Assembly (NCBI RefSeq): GCF_901000735.1
Contig: NC_081543.1
Span: 9,345,921 to 9,409,920 of the forward strand
Source: Corylus avellana
Taxonomy: Eukaryota; Streptophyta; Magnoliopsida; Fagales; Betulaceae
Length of the DNA: 64,000 bases
Direction: 5' to 3'
A program made the position numbers and the translations under genes. Each line of letters starts with the position of its first letter. The stretch's first letter is position 1. This document shows positions 1-12,157 of the stretch, piece by piece. A model generated the notes under the pieces. It saw only the letters and a list, made by a program, of their open reading frames with translations. It ran no database searches and was not told the DNA's origin.

Positions 1-1499
1 CTCAGTTAGTGCTTCCCGTTTGTTCAGTTCTTTGCTCCAGGAATCAAGTTTCTTTTTCTTAGTCTCCAATTCGTGATTCAGTTTTTCATGTTCATCAAAT
101 ATCCTTCGAACATTATCACGTGCAAGCTGCTGCATCTTCCTCATTTCTGATCAATCAAACAGTTAAATATAATTTATTTTTCATGCCATATCATGCATAA
201 TGATGATGGCATTAACATAATTTAAAATGATGGCATGATTTTTTGTGATTTCTAATTCCTGGGTCTCAACACTACGAACTTCTTTTGAAGCGTATTGAAA
301 AAAATCTTTCCTTTCATATGGCGTACAATCATTGGTCTTATGATCTGTCATGAGCCCGATATTCAAATCCAGCAATAAGGAATAAGTACAAGCCGTAAAG
401 TTTTTGTTGTTTTGTCTAGGATAGTGAACAGAACATTCATGAGACCTTTCCTACAATGCCACATTTCTATATTTATACAAGTTTGGCTAAGCATTAACAT
501 AACAAAAAGGCAAGTTTCAACATACACCAGACACTGCAAATGAGCATGCATTTGTATTATGAAGCATGTATCAACAAACACAGAAAGAACCAGCAACAAA
601 CCTCCAAGAAAAGCAGAGTGTAGCTTGTCTTTCTCCACAAGCATCCTACTCAAGGACATGGTCTTTTCATTGTACTGGTTATGTAGTTCATTGAGGGTTT
701 CAATTGTAATATCAATTTTATTGGCTAGATTTTCCAAAACATTGTTTCTGGTATGAGCTGCTTCCTGGACAATGTCAGATACAGTTCTTAACTGCCCTTT
801 ATTGCGAAGGAAATCTCCTATTGGCCCTTCTGCATCATAATCATCAGCACATGCACGCCACCCATATGTATCAGAGCCAAGATGTGTTTTCCGTGTACTC
901 CAGTCCTTTTTGCTGCAATGCTCAGTTACAAACGATTTCTCAAATTCAGTTGCATTCATGAAACCGTTCCAATCATTATTAAATTCCACTACAGCTTGGG
1001 CATTTAAGTCATCTTCATCCGAGAAAACATGAACTCCCAATGGTTTAAATTTATCAAATCTTTTCAACCAGTACTCAGAACAATGAACAGTTTTTGTATC
1101 TCCTGGCTCGCACACTATGTTAACAATGATCCCCATCCAAGGCCACACATAAATTTCATCTTGGTTTGGAGGCTGAGTGAGAGGTTGTGGTAAAATTGGG
1201 ACTTGGGTTTGATCCACTTCATTGGCTAGGTCAGTCTCCAAGTACTTTGCCAACGCAAGGTGGTTTGCCTTTTGTTTTGCACTTCTGTTAGCAGAACCTT
1301 TACCAACTCCCGAAGCATGTTGAAGCAAATCCTTGTACTTGTAATCTTGTTTCTTCTTCCCAGCACAGAAAGGACATCGAAGCATACCATTGAGACCTTT
1401 AACTTTGTACTTTCCAGCCATCAGCTGATCATATGGCTTCTCTACAAAGTCATTGATCTCAGATTCACTAATATCTGACTCTTCAGAGCTGTAGTCCAT
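1..1499 (-). CDS. IDN2/FDM-like XS-XH protein, copy A, 5' part
   Basis: This is the 5' end of an INVOLVED IN DE NOVO 2 / FACTOR OF DNA METHYLATION-type gene. Proteins of this family bind double-stranded RNA with unpaired 5' ends and act in RNA-directed DNA methylation in the nucleus. The start is the ATG at 1499 (MDYSSEESDISESEI); the in-frame TTG upstream is not a plant start. Exon 1 is 1499-602 and holds a zf-XS domain (CPFC at residues 42-45, H61, H80), an XS domain (about residues 116-230, with VWPWMGII) and the start of a coiled coil. Its donor reads GGAG/GTTTGT, which leaves phase 1. Exon 2 starts at 146 (MRKMQQLARDNV) and runs off the window. A differs from copy C by one residue in this exon (Arg where C has Cys in GW-ACADD). 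It may be a working gene, but the XH domain lies outside the window. Confidence 0.88.
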
Positions 1500-1514
1500 T
1501 ATACTTTGATACAA

Positions 1515-1574
1515 TCGCCAGAAAATACTCAGACTAGGAGCCTGAAAGAAACATTCTAGTGGCCATTAAGCAGC

Positions 1575-1607
<33 letters not shown>

Positions 1608-3212
1608 CAATGAAAGGATTGATTAACATCCAGCAAGTTTAGAAGAGTGATGCTAGGTTGTATTCTCATCCAGATAAACGGTAGGGCCAAGGCACACTGA
1701 ACGATAAATGATGTTGCAAAGAATATTGCATGACTACAATATGTAATTAAGCAATCATTTAAAAGTTTTAACAGAATCTCTCACAAAGTTTTTGGATTCG
1801 AGCACATGGTGTCCAATTCAACCACTAAAAAACACAGCCTCAAGCGAGAAATTTTTGATAAAACCTTAGCCTCAAAGAGAGCAACTAAGAAAGAGTGAAC
1901 TAACGAAGCTAGTGCCGATGCCTCTGAGCGATAAGAGGACAGAGAAGCTTTACATACACATAATTGTTGAAGAATGAATTTATTTCAAAAAAGCAAAAGG
2001 AATCCTCAAATATAAACATCTAAAGGTGAAGTGCAGAATGAGCAAATTAGGGTTCTTCCATCTATATATAAGTAGGAACACCTAGAACTACTTTCTTCTA
2101 CATAAGTATTTCCTATTGTTATAATGATATAAATTCTAGCAATTATAAAATTCAATGCAAACCACAATCAGATTGTTAAGAACTAACAAATATGGTTATA
2201 AAAGAGATAGCTTATAAAAATATCAAATTACATAACAGTGAAACCTAATTCACTTGTTTTTGTCCTATGCTTTGCAAAATGGTGCATGTTTTCACACTTA
2301 AGCTGCACCCAATAAGTGGCATTTTGCCTGAACGAATCTTTGGCTGCCAAACAATTCTTGCAGTTGGTGAAGCTCTTCCAAATATGAAAATTTATTTTAT
2401 TTATTAAAGACTTGAAAGCCATTTATGGGGATTAGGAAAGTTTGAGAATCATTTCAGGAACACAAGTTGAAAGGCATTTATGGTCTCAAACATAACTGAA
2501 GTAATCTTTTCGTAAAAATCTTATAATGCAGAACAGGAGACAATATCTCCCTGAAACTTCTAGGCTCAAATGATTAATAGATCTTCACAATCACACTTTT
2601 TTTTATTTTTTTATTTTTATGAATAATCTTCACACATAGTTGAACCCACTATCTTTTTCCTTTCTTGTAAGTATGCAATTGAGTGATATGTCTGAAAACA
2701 AAACTAATAATAATGACAACAACAATAAAAATCATGAAAGGAGAAAAAGGCTTGAGATAGAGAGATAGAGAAACTTTGTCCTAGTTGACTTGATATCAAG
2801 GGAACAACTATGATTTTTTTTTTCTTTAAAAGTGAGAAAACGTGTAAGTGTAATAAAAAGACAAAGGGTAGGAAGTGAACAAAACTTCTGAACAAGAGCA
2901 ATAACATAAATTGAAACAAAATCACTAAAATGCTTGGTGTTGTGGCAAAGTGCAATCAAATGAGTGGTTTGCTTCCATTTTTGCAGATAACCTAACGCTT
3001 ACGACACTTCAAAAAAAATAGAAAATGAATCTAGAGACATAACAACATAGGAGGAAAGAACTTGAAATGATTAGGAAAAGAAGATACATTTTAAGCTATT
3101 TAAAATGTAATGGTAAAAGGGATATTTTTCATAACGCAAGGAATCAAATGAACCCAAAAAAGAAAAGAAAAGACAGAGAAGTGCTTCAAGTGCATAAAAG
3201 TGATGAAAGTAT
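1515..3212 (-). other. 5' flank or leader intron of IDN2-like copy A
   Basis: No protein gene is supported here. An acceptor-like site (tttcag before GGCTCCTAGTC in the gene's orientation) sits just upstream of the start codon in all three copies, which suggests a 5'-UTR intron covering this stretch. It contains a long A run near 1578 and short ORFs that are conserved only because the whole arm is duplicated. Confidence 0.5.
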
Positions 3213-3396
3213 ACAAATACCAGTAAAAAATATCAAACGGGAAACCCAAATGAGAAAGAAAAAAGAAGAAGAAACTGGCCTGTATGCTTATACAAATACC
3301 AGTAAAACATATCAAACAGGAAACCCAAATGAGAAGAAAGGAATCTGGCCATTATGCTTAGACAAATACCAGTAAAACATATCAAACAGGAAACCC

Positions 3397-3437
<41 letters not shown>

Positions 3438-3655
3438 ATCTGGCCATTATACTGATACAAATACCAGTAAAACATATAAAAGAGGAAAACCAAATGAGGA
3501 AAAAAAAAAAGAAAAAAAGAAGAAGAATCTGGCCATTATGCTTATACAAATACCAGTAAAACATATCAAACACGAAACCCAAATGAGAGGAAAAAAAGAA
3601 AGAAGAAGAAGAAGAAGAAGAATCTGGCCATTGGCCCATTATGCTTATACAAGAA
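3213..3655 (-). repeat. Minisatellite with embedded GA/GAA microsatellites (left arm)
   Basis: Five tandem units of roughly 75-100 bp. Each contains a constant part (ACTGGTATTTGTATAAGC, then ATGGCCAGATTC in the gene's orientation, then ATTTGGGTTTCCTG) and a variable microsatellite: a pure GA tract at about 3400-3434 in one unit and GAA-type tracts in others. The same array occurs at 29735-30080 and 40970-41398 with different unit and tract lengths. It lies in the presumed leader intron of the IDN2-like gene. Confidence 0.85.
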
Positions 3656-4016
3656 CAAATGATAAAAGCATATTTGGTGAAATCGATAACTTGAACTTAT
3701 TTTGTCCTCCAAATTCGTTTTCAACATCAAAGTAACCAACTTTAGGGGAAAAAAGAGTCGAACCAACATAGTGACTTCTTCGGCTCTGGATTACAAAGCA
3801 AGAGAATTTGTTATATACCTGTAAAGTTGCTTTTGAGTATCTTTCTCTTCTTTCTTCTTCTGCGTAACGTTCCTTACAGAGATACGAAAGAACAGAGCAA
3901 TGGGGGAGAAAGGAATACACAGAGTGGTGCAGACTGCAGTGTGTGTGGGTGAAGAAGCAGGTGAAGCGTCAGCTGGCTGCTGACTGCTGACTGTCTGGGG
4001 AAGACTAAAAGATTGA

Positions 4017-4166
4017 CGGCAAATGCTTTTGTCCATTCTCCCACCCATCTCCCCACCATCTCCTCTCTGTTAATTTTTTTGTTTTTTTTATTTTTATTTT
4101 TTGAAAAAAATTATGTTAAAGAGAGAAGATGGTAGGGAGATGGGTGGAAAAATTATGTTAAACCTC
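4017..4166. mobile_element. 150-bp MITE with 9-bp target duplication
   Basis: The insert is flanked by AAAGATTGA at 4008-4016 and at 4167-4175. Its two halves are inverted relatives: CCACCCATCTCCC with a CTCTCTGTTAA block on the left, and the complement GGGAGATGGGTGG with TTAAAGAGAGA on the right. The corresponding spots in the middle and right arms (near 29350 and 40570) carry a single uninterrupted AAAGATGGA-type site. A 9-bp duplication suggests mobilisation by a Mutator-type transposase; the family is inferred. Confidence 0.8.
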
Positions 4167-4224
4167 AAAGATTGACTATTTGGCGAACAGGGAAGACAGG
4201 TGGAAGGATCTGGGTCATCAGCGT

Positions 4225-4233
4225 GTGCCACGT
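4225..4233 (-). promoter_or_regulatory. ACGTGGCAC element (ABRE/G-box-like), left arm
   Basis: ACGTGGCAC, an ACGTGGC ABRE/G-box-type core, is kept in all three arms (also 29295-29303 and 40514-40522) inside a block of about 300 bp that looks like the promoter of the IDN2-like genes. Binding by bZIP factors is known for this motif class; its role here is inferred from conservation and position only. Confidence 0.4.
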
Positions 4234-4595
4234 ATGTCTTAAGTCGGTGGAGGAGAAGCTGATGTGGAGGTGACCTGGCAGATTTGCATGGTGTTTAAGC
4301 TGACGTATACTTTGATTTGTAATGGATTGGACCCGGTTAGTTTTCTTTTTGGGGCCCGGTTAGTTGAGTGGGTTAAAAAGGCTCATTGTTTTGTGAATTT
4401 TCTGTTTTTTAAAGTAATGGTTGACACGCTCAAAGTCTCATGCTTTCGTATTAACGTAACTAATAATGATTCATTCTAAATTTAATAATAATTTTAAAAA
4501 TTATAATAAAAAAAGAAGAAAAAAAAAGAGAGTATATAATTTTACTTTTTACTTTTTTTAATTGTTTGTTAATGGGCCAAGAATCGGTTTTATAA

Positions 4596-4672
4596 TAGAG
4601 ATAGTTCAATCGGTTAAGGACTACTCTTTATAAAGTAAGGGTCATTAGTTCAAATCACACATGTTACCAAAG
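4596..4672 (+). mobile_element. tRNA-like SINE head (left arm copy)
   Basis: An A-box-like TAGTTCAATCGG (4602-4613) is followed 46 bp later by a B-box-like GTTCAAATC (4648-4656), the spacing and motifs of an internal RNA polymerase III promoter. Orthologous copies are on the minus strand at 28862-28935 and 40045-40130. No acceptor stem can be folded convincingly, so it is a tRNA-derived SINE rather than a tRNA gene. The 3' end of the element was not determined. Confidence 0.5.
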
Positions 4673-4894
4673 ATAAAAGAAAAGGAGATATGCGACGTAA
4701 AATATCTTGTTCTTATTTTCTTTATTCCGCCATTTATTTATTTTCTTATTTCATTATTAATTTCTTCATGGCATCAGACCTATAGACTAATGCCGGTTGT
4801 TCGATCCTAGATTGCAATTTTTTTTTACTCATCCTTTGTTTTAGATTGATTTCACAATTACAAAACTTCTTTATTTTATAATGTTGTTTTATGT

Positions 4895-5668
4895 TTGTTT
4901 AGAAAAAAAAAAAAAAAATTGCAAACAGAGCCACAATTTTCTAGTTTGCAAATTATGTTTGCCTCAACCAACTCCACCGCCAAAGAAGACATTACCATAT
5001 CCTCATCCTCGATCTGGCACCTTGTCCGATCGTCGACTTTGTCTTTTCTGGTGCTTTCTTTGACGCATCGCCTCGATTCAACGCCTCACAGTGCTGCCAC
5101 CTTCTTTGCCGCTGTCCACCTTCCTTTGGCCTCCTGCAGTCCACCGGTCCCTTTTGTTGTCGTCTCTATCTCTAGCCCTCCATGGCTCGATACCGCCGGT
5201 TCCTCTGGTTATCCATGCCTCATTTCAGGCACCTCCTCCTCTAGTTGTACAAGCCCAACGCCGATACCTTTTTTTCGTCATTGCACAAAGCCGTTCCCTC
5301 CGGTCGCAGCCGTCGAACCCAGTGGCGCCTCTTGGCAAGCCATTGCGCCGTGTCGATCTCTTATGCACCCAGCCGCACCAGTCTCTTCCACATTGCCTGC
5401 AACAATCTCTACCTCATCGCCAACAGCCCTTTGCCACCGCCACCTTTAGCTCTGAAACCTTCGGCCCTGGTCCTGTCCTTTGCTATAATCAACTTTTTTT
5501 TTTTTTGGTTAACCTAGGTTTCATGTATGGCATGTTGTGGGTTTCTTTAATTCTTATTCTTATTATTATTATTATTATTTTTTTTTTAAAAAAAAAAAGA
5601 CGTTGAAGAAGAAAATGGTAGACAAAAGTGGAGACCGAGAAAGAAAAGAAAAGAGGCCAAGTTCCTCC
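4895..5668. other. GC-richer spacer block, no supported gene
   Basis: A C-rich stretch with overlapping open frames on the plus strand (the longest reads 184 codons, low complexity, rich in Ser and Pro). Related sequence lies inverted at 26930-27340 and 39310-39720 with different frame lengths. No known domain is seen, so this is probably old captured or non-coding DNA rather than a gene. It runs to the left target-site copy of the MULE. Confidence 0.5.
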
Positions 5669-6673
5669 TATTATTTTGAGTAATGCTATTCAGAAGCATT
5701 TCTTGCGGAACCTGTCTACAAAAAGGCTGGTTAACTAACCTGGGTTAACCAGCCTTTTTATTAACAAAAATAAAATAAAAAATAAAAAAATAAAAACTAC
5801 ACGCACACGTTCACTTTTCACTTTCACTTTCATTGTTACCCCCAAAATCCCACTTTCACTGTTACTCCCAAAATTCCAAATCTCCCGCCCCTCTCTCTCT
5901 CTCTCTCTCTCAATTTCTCCTGCCTCCTCCCACCCACCACCACAACCAGCTATCACCACTGTCCACCACCGCACCACCGCCGGCCACACTATTCAGTGGC
6001 TACGAAGCGCCACCAACCACTACGTTATGCTTATGGAGCGCCGACCCGAACCCAGTTTCTCCCTCTCTCCCAAACCACCGGCCGCCGCAATCCAGTGCAC
6101 CGACCACCACGAAGCAGCAACGCCGCTGCCCTCCATGGCCTTTTCCCTGGTAAGAAACTCTTCTAAAATTAAAAGACTTTTAGTCCGCTTGGTATTGCTT
6201 TTTGTTCAAGTTTTGGTATCATGTTCAGAACTAGTTTTCTCAGCAACCAAACATAGAATAAGGATAATGGGACCTTTTTAAAAAAAACAAAAATTGTACC
6301 TAAGCTGAACATGAAGCTTGTGATTCACTAACTTTGAAACACCCTTACCGAAATAAATCATAAAATAAAATAAAATAAAATAAAAAAACAAGGAAGGAAG
6401 GAAAAATTGAAGCAAATTCTTTGGCACCAAATAGGACATATAATAGAAAATTTTGGGAAACCCTAGAAATTGCTTGGCGAGGGAATGGGAAAATTGGTGG
6501 GGCTAGGATGAGGAAGGCAGGGAGGTCTTGGAGGTGAAAATGAGCTCCATTTATTGTGGAGTTGGGTCGAAAATTCAGTGCTAATTTTGGAGGGTTTTGG
6601 ACCATTGAATTCATGTTTTTCATGCTTTGAGTTCATGTTTCTAATTTGAATTTTTTCTTGTAATAACTCCTAG

Positions 6674-9418
6674 ATGGACTCGGAAAATGAATGCAAAGAT
6701 GACAACTTACATACACATATTCGTGTTGGTGATGATCTGCCCTCTGAAATTGTCCTTGAAAATGGTTTGTTAGGCTCTTCTTCTCTCATTCGGACATTTA
6801 TGCTTCATTTGTTGAATGATGTTTTGTTGAATTTTAATATATACGCATCTTGGTTTGTTTGTTTATTTATTTATTGTGTTGTAGATGGAAATGAAACTAT
6901 AAGGGATGAGGACAACATTAATGGCATGGGCAAGGGCAAGTCTGAGTGGAAGCTTGTAAGTGAAGACGAAAATGTTGAGCAAGCTCAGCCAGCGAGGTAT
7001 GACGTTTAGCTCCATAAACAAACTTTTCTCATATTATAGGCGGTTTGGCCGGAAAAGAGGTTTTGGGGTGGTAATCAAAAAAATTACTAAAGACAAAATC
7101 ACTGGAGAAGAGATACGTGTCACCCTTGCATGTGGGCGTCAAGGCAAGCCACAACCCACGACAAATAAGCCATATCCCACAATAAAAACGGATTGTAAGG
7201 TGAAGTTGAATGCAAAGTTGGTTGAAACAAAGTGGTATGTGACTAGTGTAATTATTGACCACAATCATGATAAGTCCAAACAAGGGAAGATATTATAAAT
7301 GCAATAGGAATTTGAATTCTAACGTGAGAAGAAAGATTATAGTAAATGATATATATGGGATTGGACTAAGTCAGAGTTTGAACTCTCTTGCTGTTGAAGC
7401 TGGGGGGTATGAGAATCTTCCTTTTACAAAAAAAGATTGCAGAAACTTTATTAACAAGGAAAGACACATTCGGCTTGGCCAAGGAGGTGCTAAAGCACTT
7501 CTAGACTATTTGAATAAGATGCAAGCAACCGATAGTGGTTTCTACTTTGTAGCTGATTTTGATGATCATTCTAGGTTGAAAAATGTGTTTTGGATTGATG
7601 CAAGAAGTAGGGCATCGTATGAAAATTTTGGAGATGTCGTGATATTTGACACGACATACTTGACTAACAAATACGGTATGCCATTTGCTCCGTTCGTGGG
7701 AGTGAACCACCATGATCAGTCAATACTTTTTGGGGCAGCATTAATATCTAGTGAGGATACAGAAAATTTTGTATGGTTGTTTCAGAATTAGTTGAATTGC
7801 ATGAACGGCCGAGCGCCGATTGCAATTATAACAGATCAAGATCGGGCTATGAAAAATGCAATCACAAGAGTTTTCCTAGGAACCCGACACAGATATTGTC
7901 TATGGCACATTTTGAAAAAAATTTCAGACAAGTTTAAATCATATAAAAATTATTCTGTCATTAAGAATGCCATACATAAATATGTTTATGAGTCTCAAAC
8001 ATGTGGTGATTTTGAGGTAGGATGGCAAAGTCTACTAGATAGTTATGACCTTAAAGACCATGATTGGTTGCGCCGGTTATATAATGAACGGATTTTTTGG
8101 GTACCGGCATATCTTAAAAGTGTGTTTTGGGCTGGTATGAGAACTACACAGCAGAGTGAAAGTATGAATGCCTTTTTCGATGGCTATGTGCGTTCGTCTA
8201 CCACTTTGAAGCAATTTGTTGACCAATATGATGTTGCTTTGCGGAAAAAGGTTGAGAATGAGAGTCTTGCAGATTTCAAGTCCTTTAATACTAAGCTTCC
8301 ATGTGTAACCTTCTATCCTTTTGAGGAAAAATTTAAAAAAGTTTACACCATCACCAAATTCAAAGAAGTTTAGTGTGAGATAATAGGCAAAATTTATTGT
8401 ACTGTCTCCCTTTTGACTAAAGAGGGTGCAATTTGTACCTACCAAGTGACTGAACAGGTAAAAGTTCAAAATGAAGTAGTTGAAGATGCATACGTGAAAG
8501 TAGTAACATATCTTGTCTACTTCAATGAAGATGGAGATGAATTTGAAGTAAAATACACATGTGACTCTTTTGACTCAAGAGGCATCTTATGCAGACACAT
8601 CTTTGCTATATTGTGTGCACATAACAGTACATCTTTGCCCCCCAAATATTATCTTGACCGTTGGAGGAAGGATGTGCACATAGCATTAAATGTAGTTTTG
8701 ATGCTTTGAGTGCCAACCCCGATGTACAAAGATATGACAGCTTGTGCAAAGGTATGCATACATTAGCAGAGATCGCTGCAAGAAACGTGGATCACTACAC
8801 AAAAGTTCGGATGCATATTGATATGTTGACCAAGGAATTACGTGCTTCAAGTTGTGAACCCAGTCCACCTTCTCTTGCACTTCCAGGCGTATCTTTAACA
8901 TGTAATGAGTTCATTGCTGATGTTGAGTTGGCGGTAGATGGTGATGAGGTTCATAGTCCTATTGTAGCTAAAAAAAGAGGAAAGTTACCGCATAAAAGGA
9001 AAATGTCTGCAGTGGAAAAAGCGACAATGAAGAAATCACAAAGAAAAAGAAATGAGCCGTGTAACACTAATCCCATTCAGAGGAAACGAAAAAATAAGGT
9101 TACTTACTTTCCTTCCCCAAGTGCTTAATTATTATTATTAAAACATTTTGTGCATTTCTTAACATTTTTACTTCTTTTTTTTTTTTTTTTTTTTTTTTGC
9201 ACCATGTAAAACATTTACTTAAAGACTTCCCATGGAGGTGATGTTTCGTATTTATTCGAAGCTCCTTGTGATGTTTTTGAAACTCAAGAGAGTGCAAGTA
9301 TTCAGGTATTAAAAATGAAAATAAATAATTAATTCATGAGATTTAGTTTATATTGTTATCTGAAATCTTGATCATAATTTTGTAGGATATGTGGCCACTT
9401 GAGCTATTGGAACGGTAA
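6674..9418 (+). pseudogene. FAR1/FRS-type MULE transposase, disrupted
   Basis: Domains in order: a FAR1 DNA-binding domain (about 7005-7290: FSYYRRFGRKRGFGVVIK, DHNHD), a MULE transposase core (about 7600-8200, with the aspartates in VVIFDTTYLTNKYG and ITDQDRAMKN), and a SWIM zinc finger (about 8540-8610, CDSFDSRGILCRH) in which the first Cys of the usual Cys-x-Cys appears to be Tyr. A Lys/Arg-rich tail (8940-9100) follows, with possible small 3' exons ending at TAA 9416-9418. An intron is likely near 6766-6882. Breaks: frameshifts near 6990, 7270 and 8683, and TAG stops at 7789-7791 and 8371-8373. It cannot make full-length transposase as read. The family also includes domesticated FHY3/FAR1 transcription factors, but the flanking inverted repeats mark this one as part of a transposon. 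Confidence 0.9.
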
Positions 9419-12157
9419 TTGGAATGGAAGGAATGCAAGCTACAATGCTTTTTTTGGGCTATTGAGCCAGTTTTTTTTTTTTTTTTTTTTTTTTCGGCAC
9501 TTTTTTGGTGTTGTATAGACTAGTTAGTCTTTTTTTGTGGTGTAATGATTGTTGGTGTTGATAGTGAGAAGGTTACTAGTGGTTCTAATGACTTCAATTC
9601 CTGTTGATGTAGTCGTACTTTCTTCTAAATATTATCAGTTTAGTATTCAGATAAATGTTGACGGCCTGTTGGTTGTTTGCAATATCTTTCTACTGCATAC
9701 TATAGCTTTTTCCTTCTTTTCATTATTGGTATTGAATTCTATCTGCTTCATAGGTGCAACAGGCTCCAAGTATTGTTAGAGAGCACGGCTTATTTTGTAA
9801 TATAAGATGGGGTTAGTGTTGGGAGTGTCTTGATTTTTTAGGTGATCACCATGGAAAATTTTTGTGTAGAGGAGGATGGTGATTTAATTTTGGTAATCTA
9901 CCTTGTAAATTTGTTTTTGGATAATTTTGGTTCTTATAATGTTTTTCCTTCAATATATAAGATTCTTGCTATGTCAAAAATAAAATACATGAAAAAACAA
10001 TCTGTAAACCTGGAGGGTTTTGCAAGTAACTATCATAGTTCCTAGTGTTTTGCTTATTGTAACTCTTTGAAGATGATAGAACAAAAAAACAAATTATGTA
10101 CCTTTCTTGAAGTTGATTTTTTGTTTTAATATTTTGTGTTAATATGTATTGTGTATTGGAAATTATGTAATACTTGTTTTGTAATGGGAGAGTTAATTTG
10201 TTATGTAATGGGAGTTATCAGGATTACCAAGAAATGTCAAACCCTTCAGCAATACAAAATCATCTCCCACCAATATCCAGTTAAACCAATCAATTAAATC
10301 AACAAAGTACAAAATTATATAACAATATGAAGCCGTCAACATTACAATAAATATGAAACCATTATTATTAAGTCGGAATTCTCAAATCCTTCAACAATAC
10401 AGAAAAATCATCTCTCAAAGCTATCAGGATTACCAATAAATGCCAAACCCTTCAACAATACAAAAAATCCTTTCGCCCAAATATCCAATTAAATCAACAA
10501 GGTACAAAATTATATAAAAATATGAAGCCGTCAATATCCTTGACAAGCCTTTTGCTATGATGGCATCCTTGATGAACATAAGAAAATCTATTATATCGTC
10601 ACTAAGCTGGCAATGATTAGGAATTGTGCCTTCATCAACTAATAGAACAATGGTCATCTTTGGAAGTTGATCAACAATGCCTGCAAGGGCAAAAACTTGT
10701 AGTTTTCAGCTTAATAGAAATATTATATCAACAATAATAGAAATGTTTATCATTCTTTTGATTGAGAAGATCAAAGTTACTGAGTGTGGCTAACCATAAG
10801 AACTTGGAGCTAGGTAAGTTAAAATAAATCACTTACATAATTTGAAATTTATTTTTCATTGTCTTCCTCCTAACATATACAATTTCAATCTTCATTTGTG
10901 AACAAAAAAATCAAAACATATATAGTTGTTTTGATTTCCTGTGCTGTTTTGATTTTCTGTTCTTAAAATAAAACCAAAACCAAAACCGAAACCAAAAAAT
11001 CAAAACATATATAGTAGCAATCGCAACAAACTCGTTAGAAATTTTCAAGTTAGGAAGGATAGGTAGAAGCCTATATCACAGCACAAAGCAATTTTTATTG
11101 TTCCACAAAAACACAAATTCCATTGATAAGAGAAGCAGATTGATCTTGTGCAAATAAAACCAAAACCAAAGAATAACCGAAGAAAGCTTCTCCCAAATCC
11201 ATTCAGCTTAAACAGAGAAATTCCCAAAAAATTTCAACATATTGACCAAGGAAATTAGGACTCAACAAAAATCAACCTTCCATCCGAAAATCATTCATTC
11301 AAATTCCATCAAAATAGTAAAGAAATCACAAAATTAGAACCAAACCCATAATCCCCAATGAAAAACAAAATGTACCCAAAAATTCTTACCCATTTTCGAA
11401 ATCAAACAAAAAAACACCAATTCTTACTATAATCGGTCATCATGATTTCAGCCCAACAAAACCTATACCCATTCAGCCTACCTCAAATGTCAGATTAGGG
11501 TAGTGTTCGGCTTGCCAGTTTTTGGACAGCCGGCGCTGCTGCTTCGTGGTGGCCTGCGGTTTCGGAAAGAGAGAGAAACTGGTTCGGGTCGACGCTGCTT
11601 CTGCTTCAATAAGAAATTTATGAAATGTGTTAAACCAGGAACAAATAGAAACAAAAAACTGCAACAAGGAAGCCTCGGTTGCTTTTCGAAGTCAGCAAGA
11701 TAACCAGGATTCTATTCCCCAAAACAAGAGAAAAACCAGATAATAAGAGAGAAAAATTACCAGTGGTGGTGTTCGGCTGGATTTTCGAGCTGGTGACTTG
11801 TCGGTTTTTGGATGGTGGGCGTCGCCGGTCGTTGTGGCGGGTAGAGGTCGGTCGGATTTCGAGACGTGACCGATTTTGGATGGTCGGCTTAACCGGTGGT
11901 GGCATGGGTGGCGTTCAGTAGCAGCGGTCGAAGATGAGGGGAGGGAGGGAGCACCGTGGGAGAGGAGGAGAGGGAAACGTTTTGGGGATTTGGGGGAAAA
12001 AATGAAGAATTTGAAACCTAACCTGCTTTAAGTCCTTCACGTGTGATTGTGATTTTTAATTTTTTTTAAAAAATTTTTTTATTTTTTTTAATAAAAAGGC
12101 TGGTTAACCCAGGTTTGCGGACAGGTTCCACAAGAAATGCTTCTGAATAGCATTACT
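9419..12157. other. 3' non-coding part of the MULE
   Basis: AT-rich DNA with poly-T runs (about 9471-9494), a local duplication (10215-10341 and 10421-10537), then GC-rich subterminal sequence at 11490-11990 with overlapping short open frames on both strands but no recognisable domain. I see no second gene such as a mudrB partner. Confidence 0.6.
10215..10537. repeat. Diverged tandem duplication inside the MULE
   Basis: Two related units, 10215-10341 and 10421-10537, share TATCAGGATTACCAA, AAACCCTTCA-CAATACA, AAATCAACAA-GTACAAAA and AATATGAAGCCGTCAA, separated by about 80 bp. Divergence is visible throughout, so the duplication is not very recent. Confidence 0.7.

Noticed and set aside
559..756. 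Antisense open frames conserved in all three IDN2-like copies
   Set aside because: They are mirror frames of exon 1 and are conserved only because the exon is duplicated.
3233..3639. Frames rich in SLSLSLSL and FFFFF from the minisatellite
   Set aside because: They are translated microsatellites.
4895..5449. 184-codon Ser/Pro-rich open frame
   Set aside because: It is low-complexity, overlaps two other frames of similar quality, and its counterparts in the other arms have different lengths and breaks. No domain supports it.
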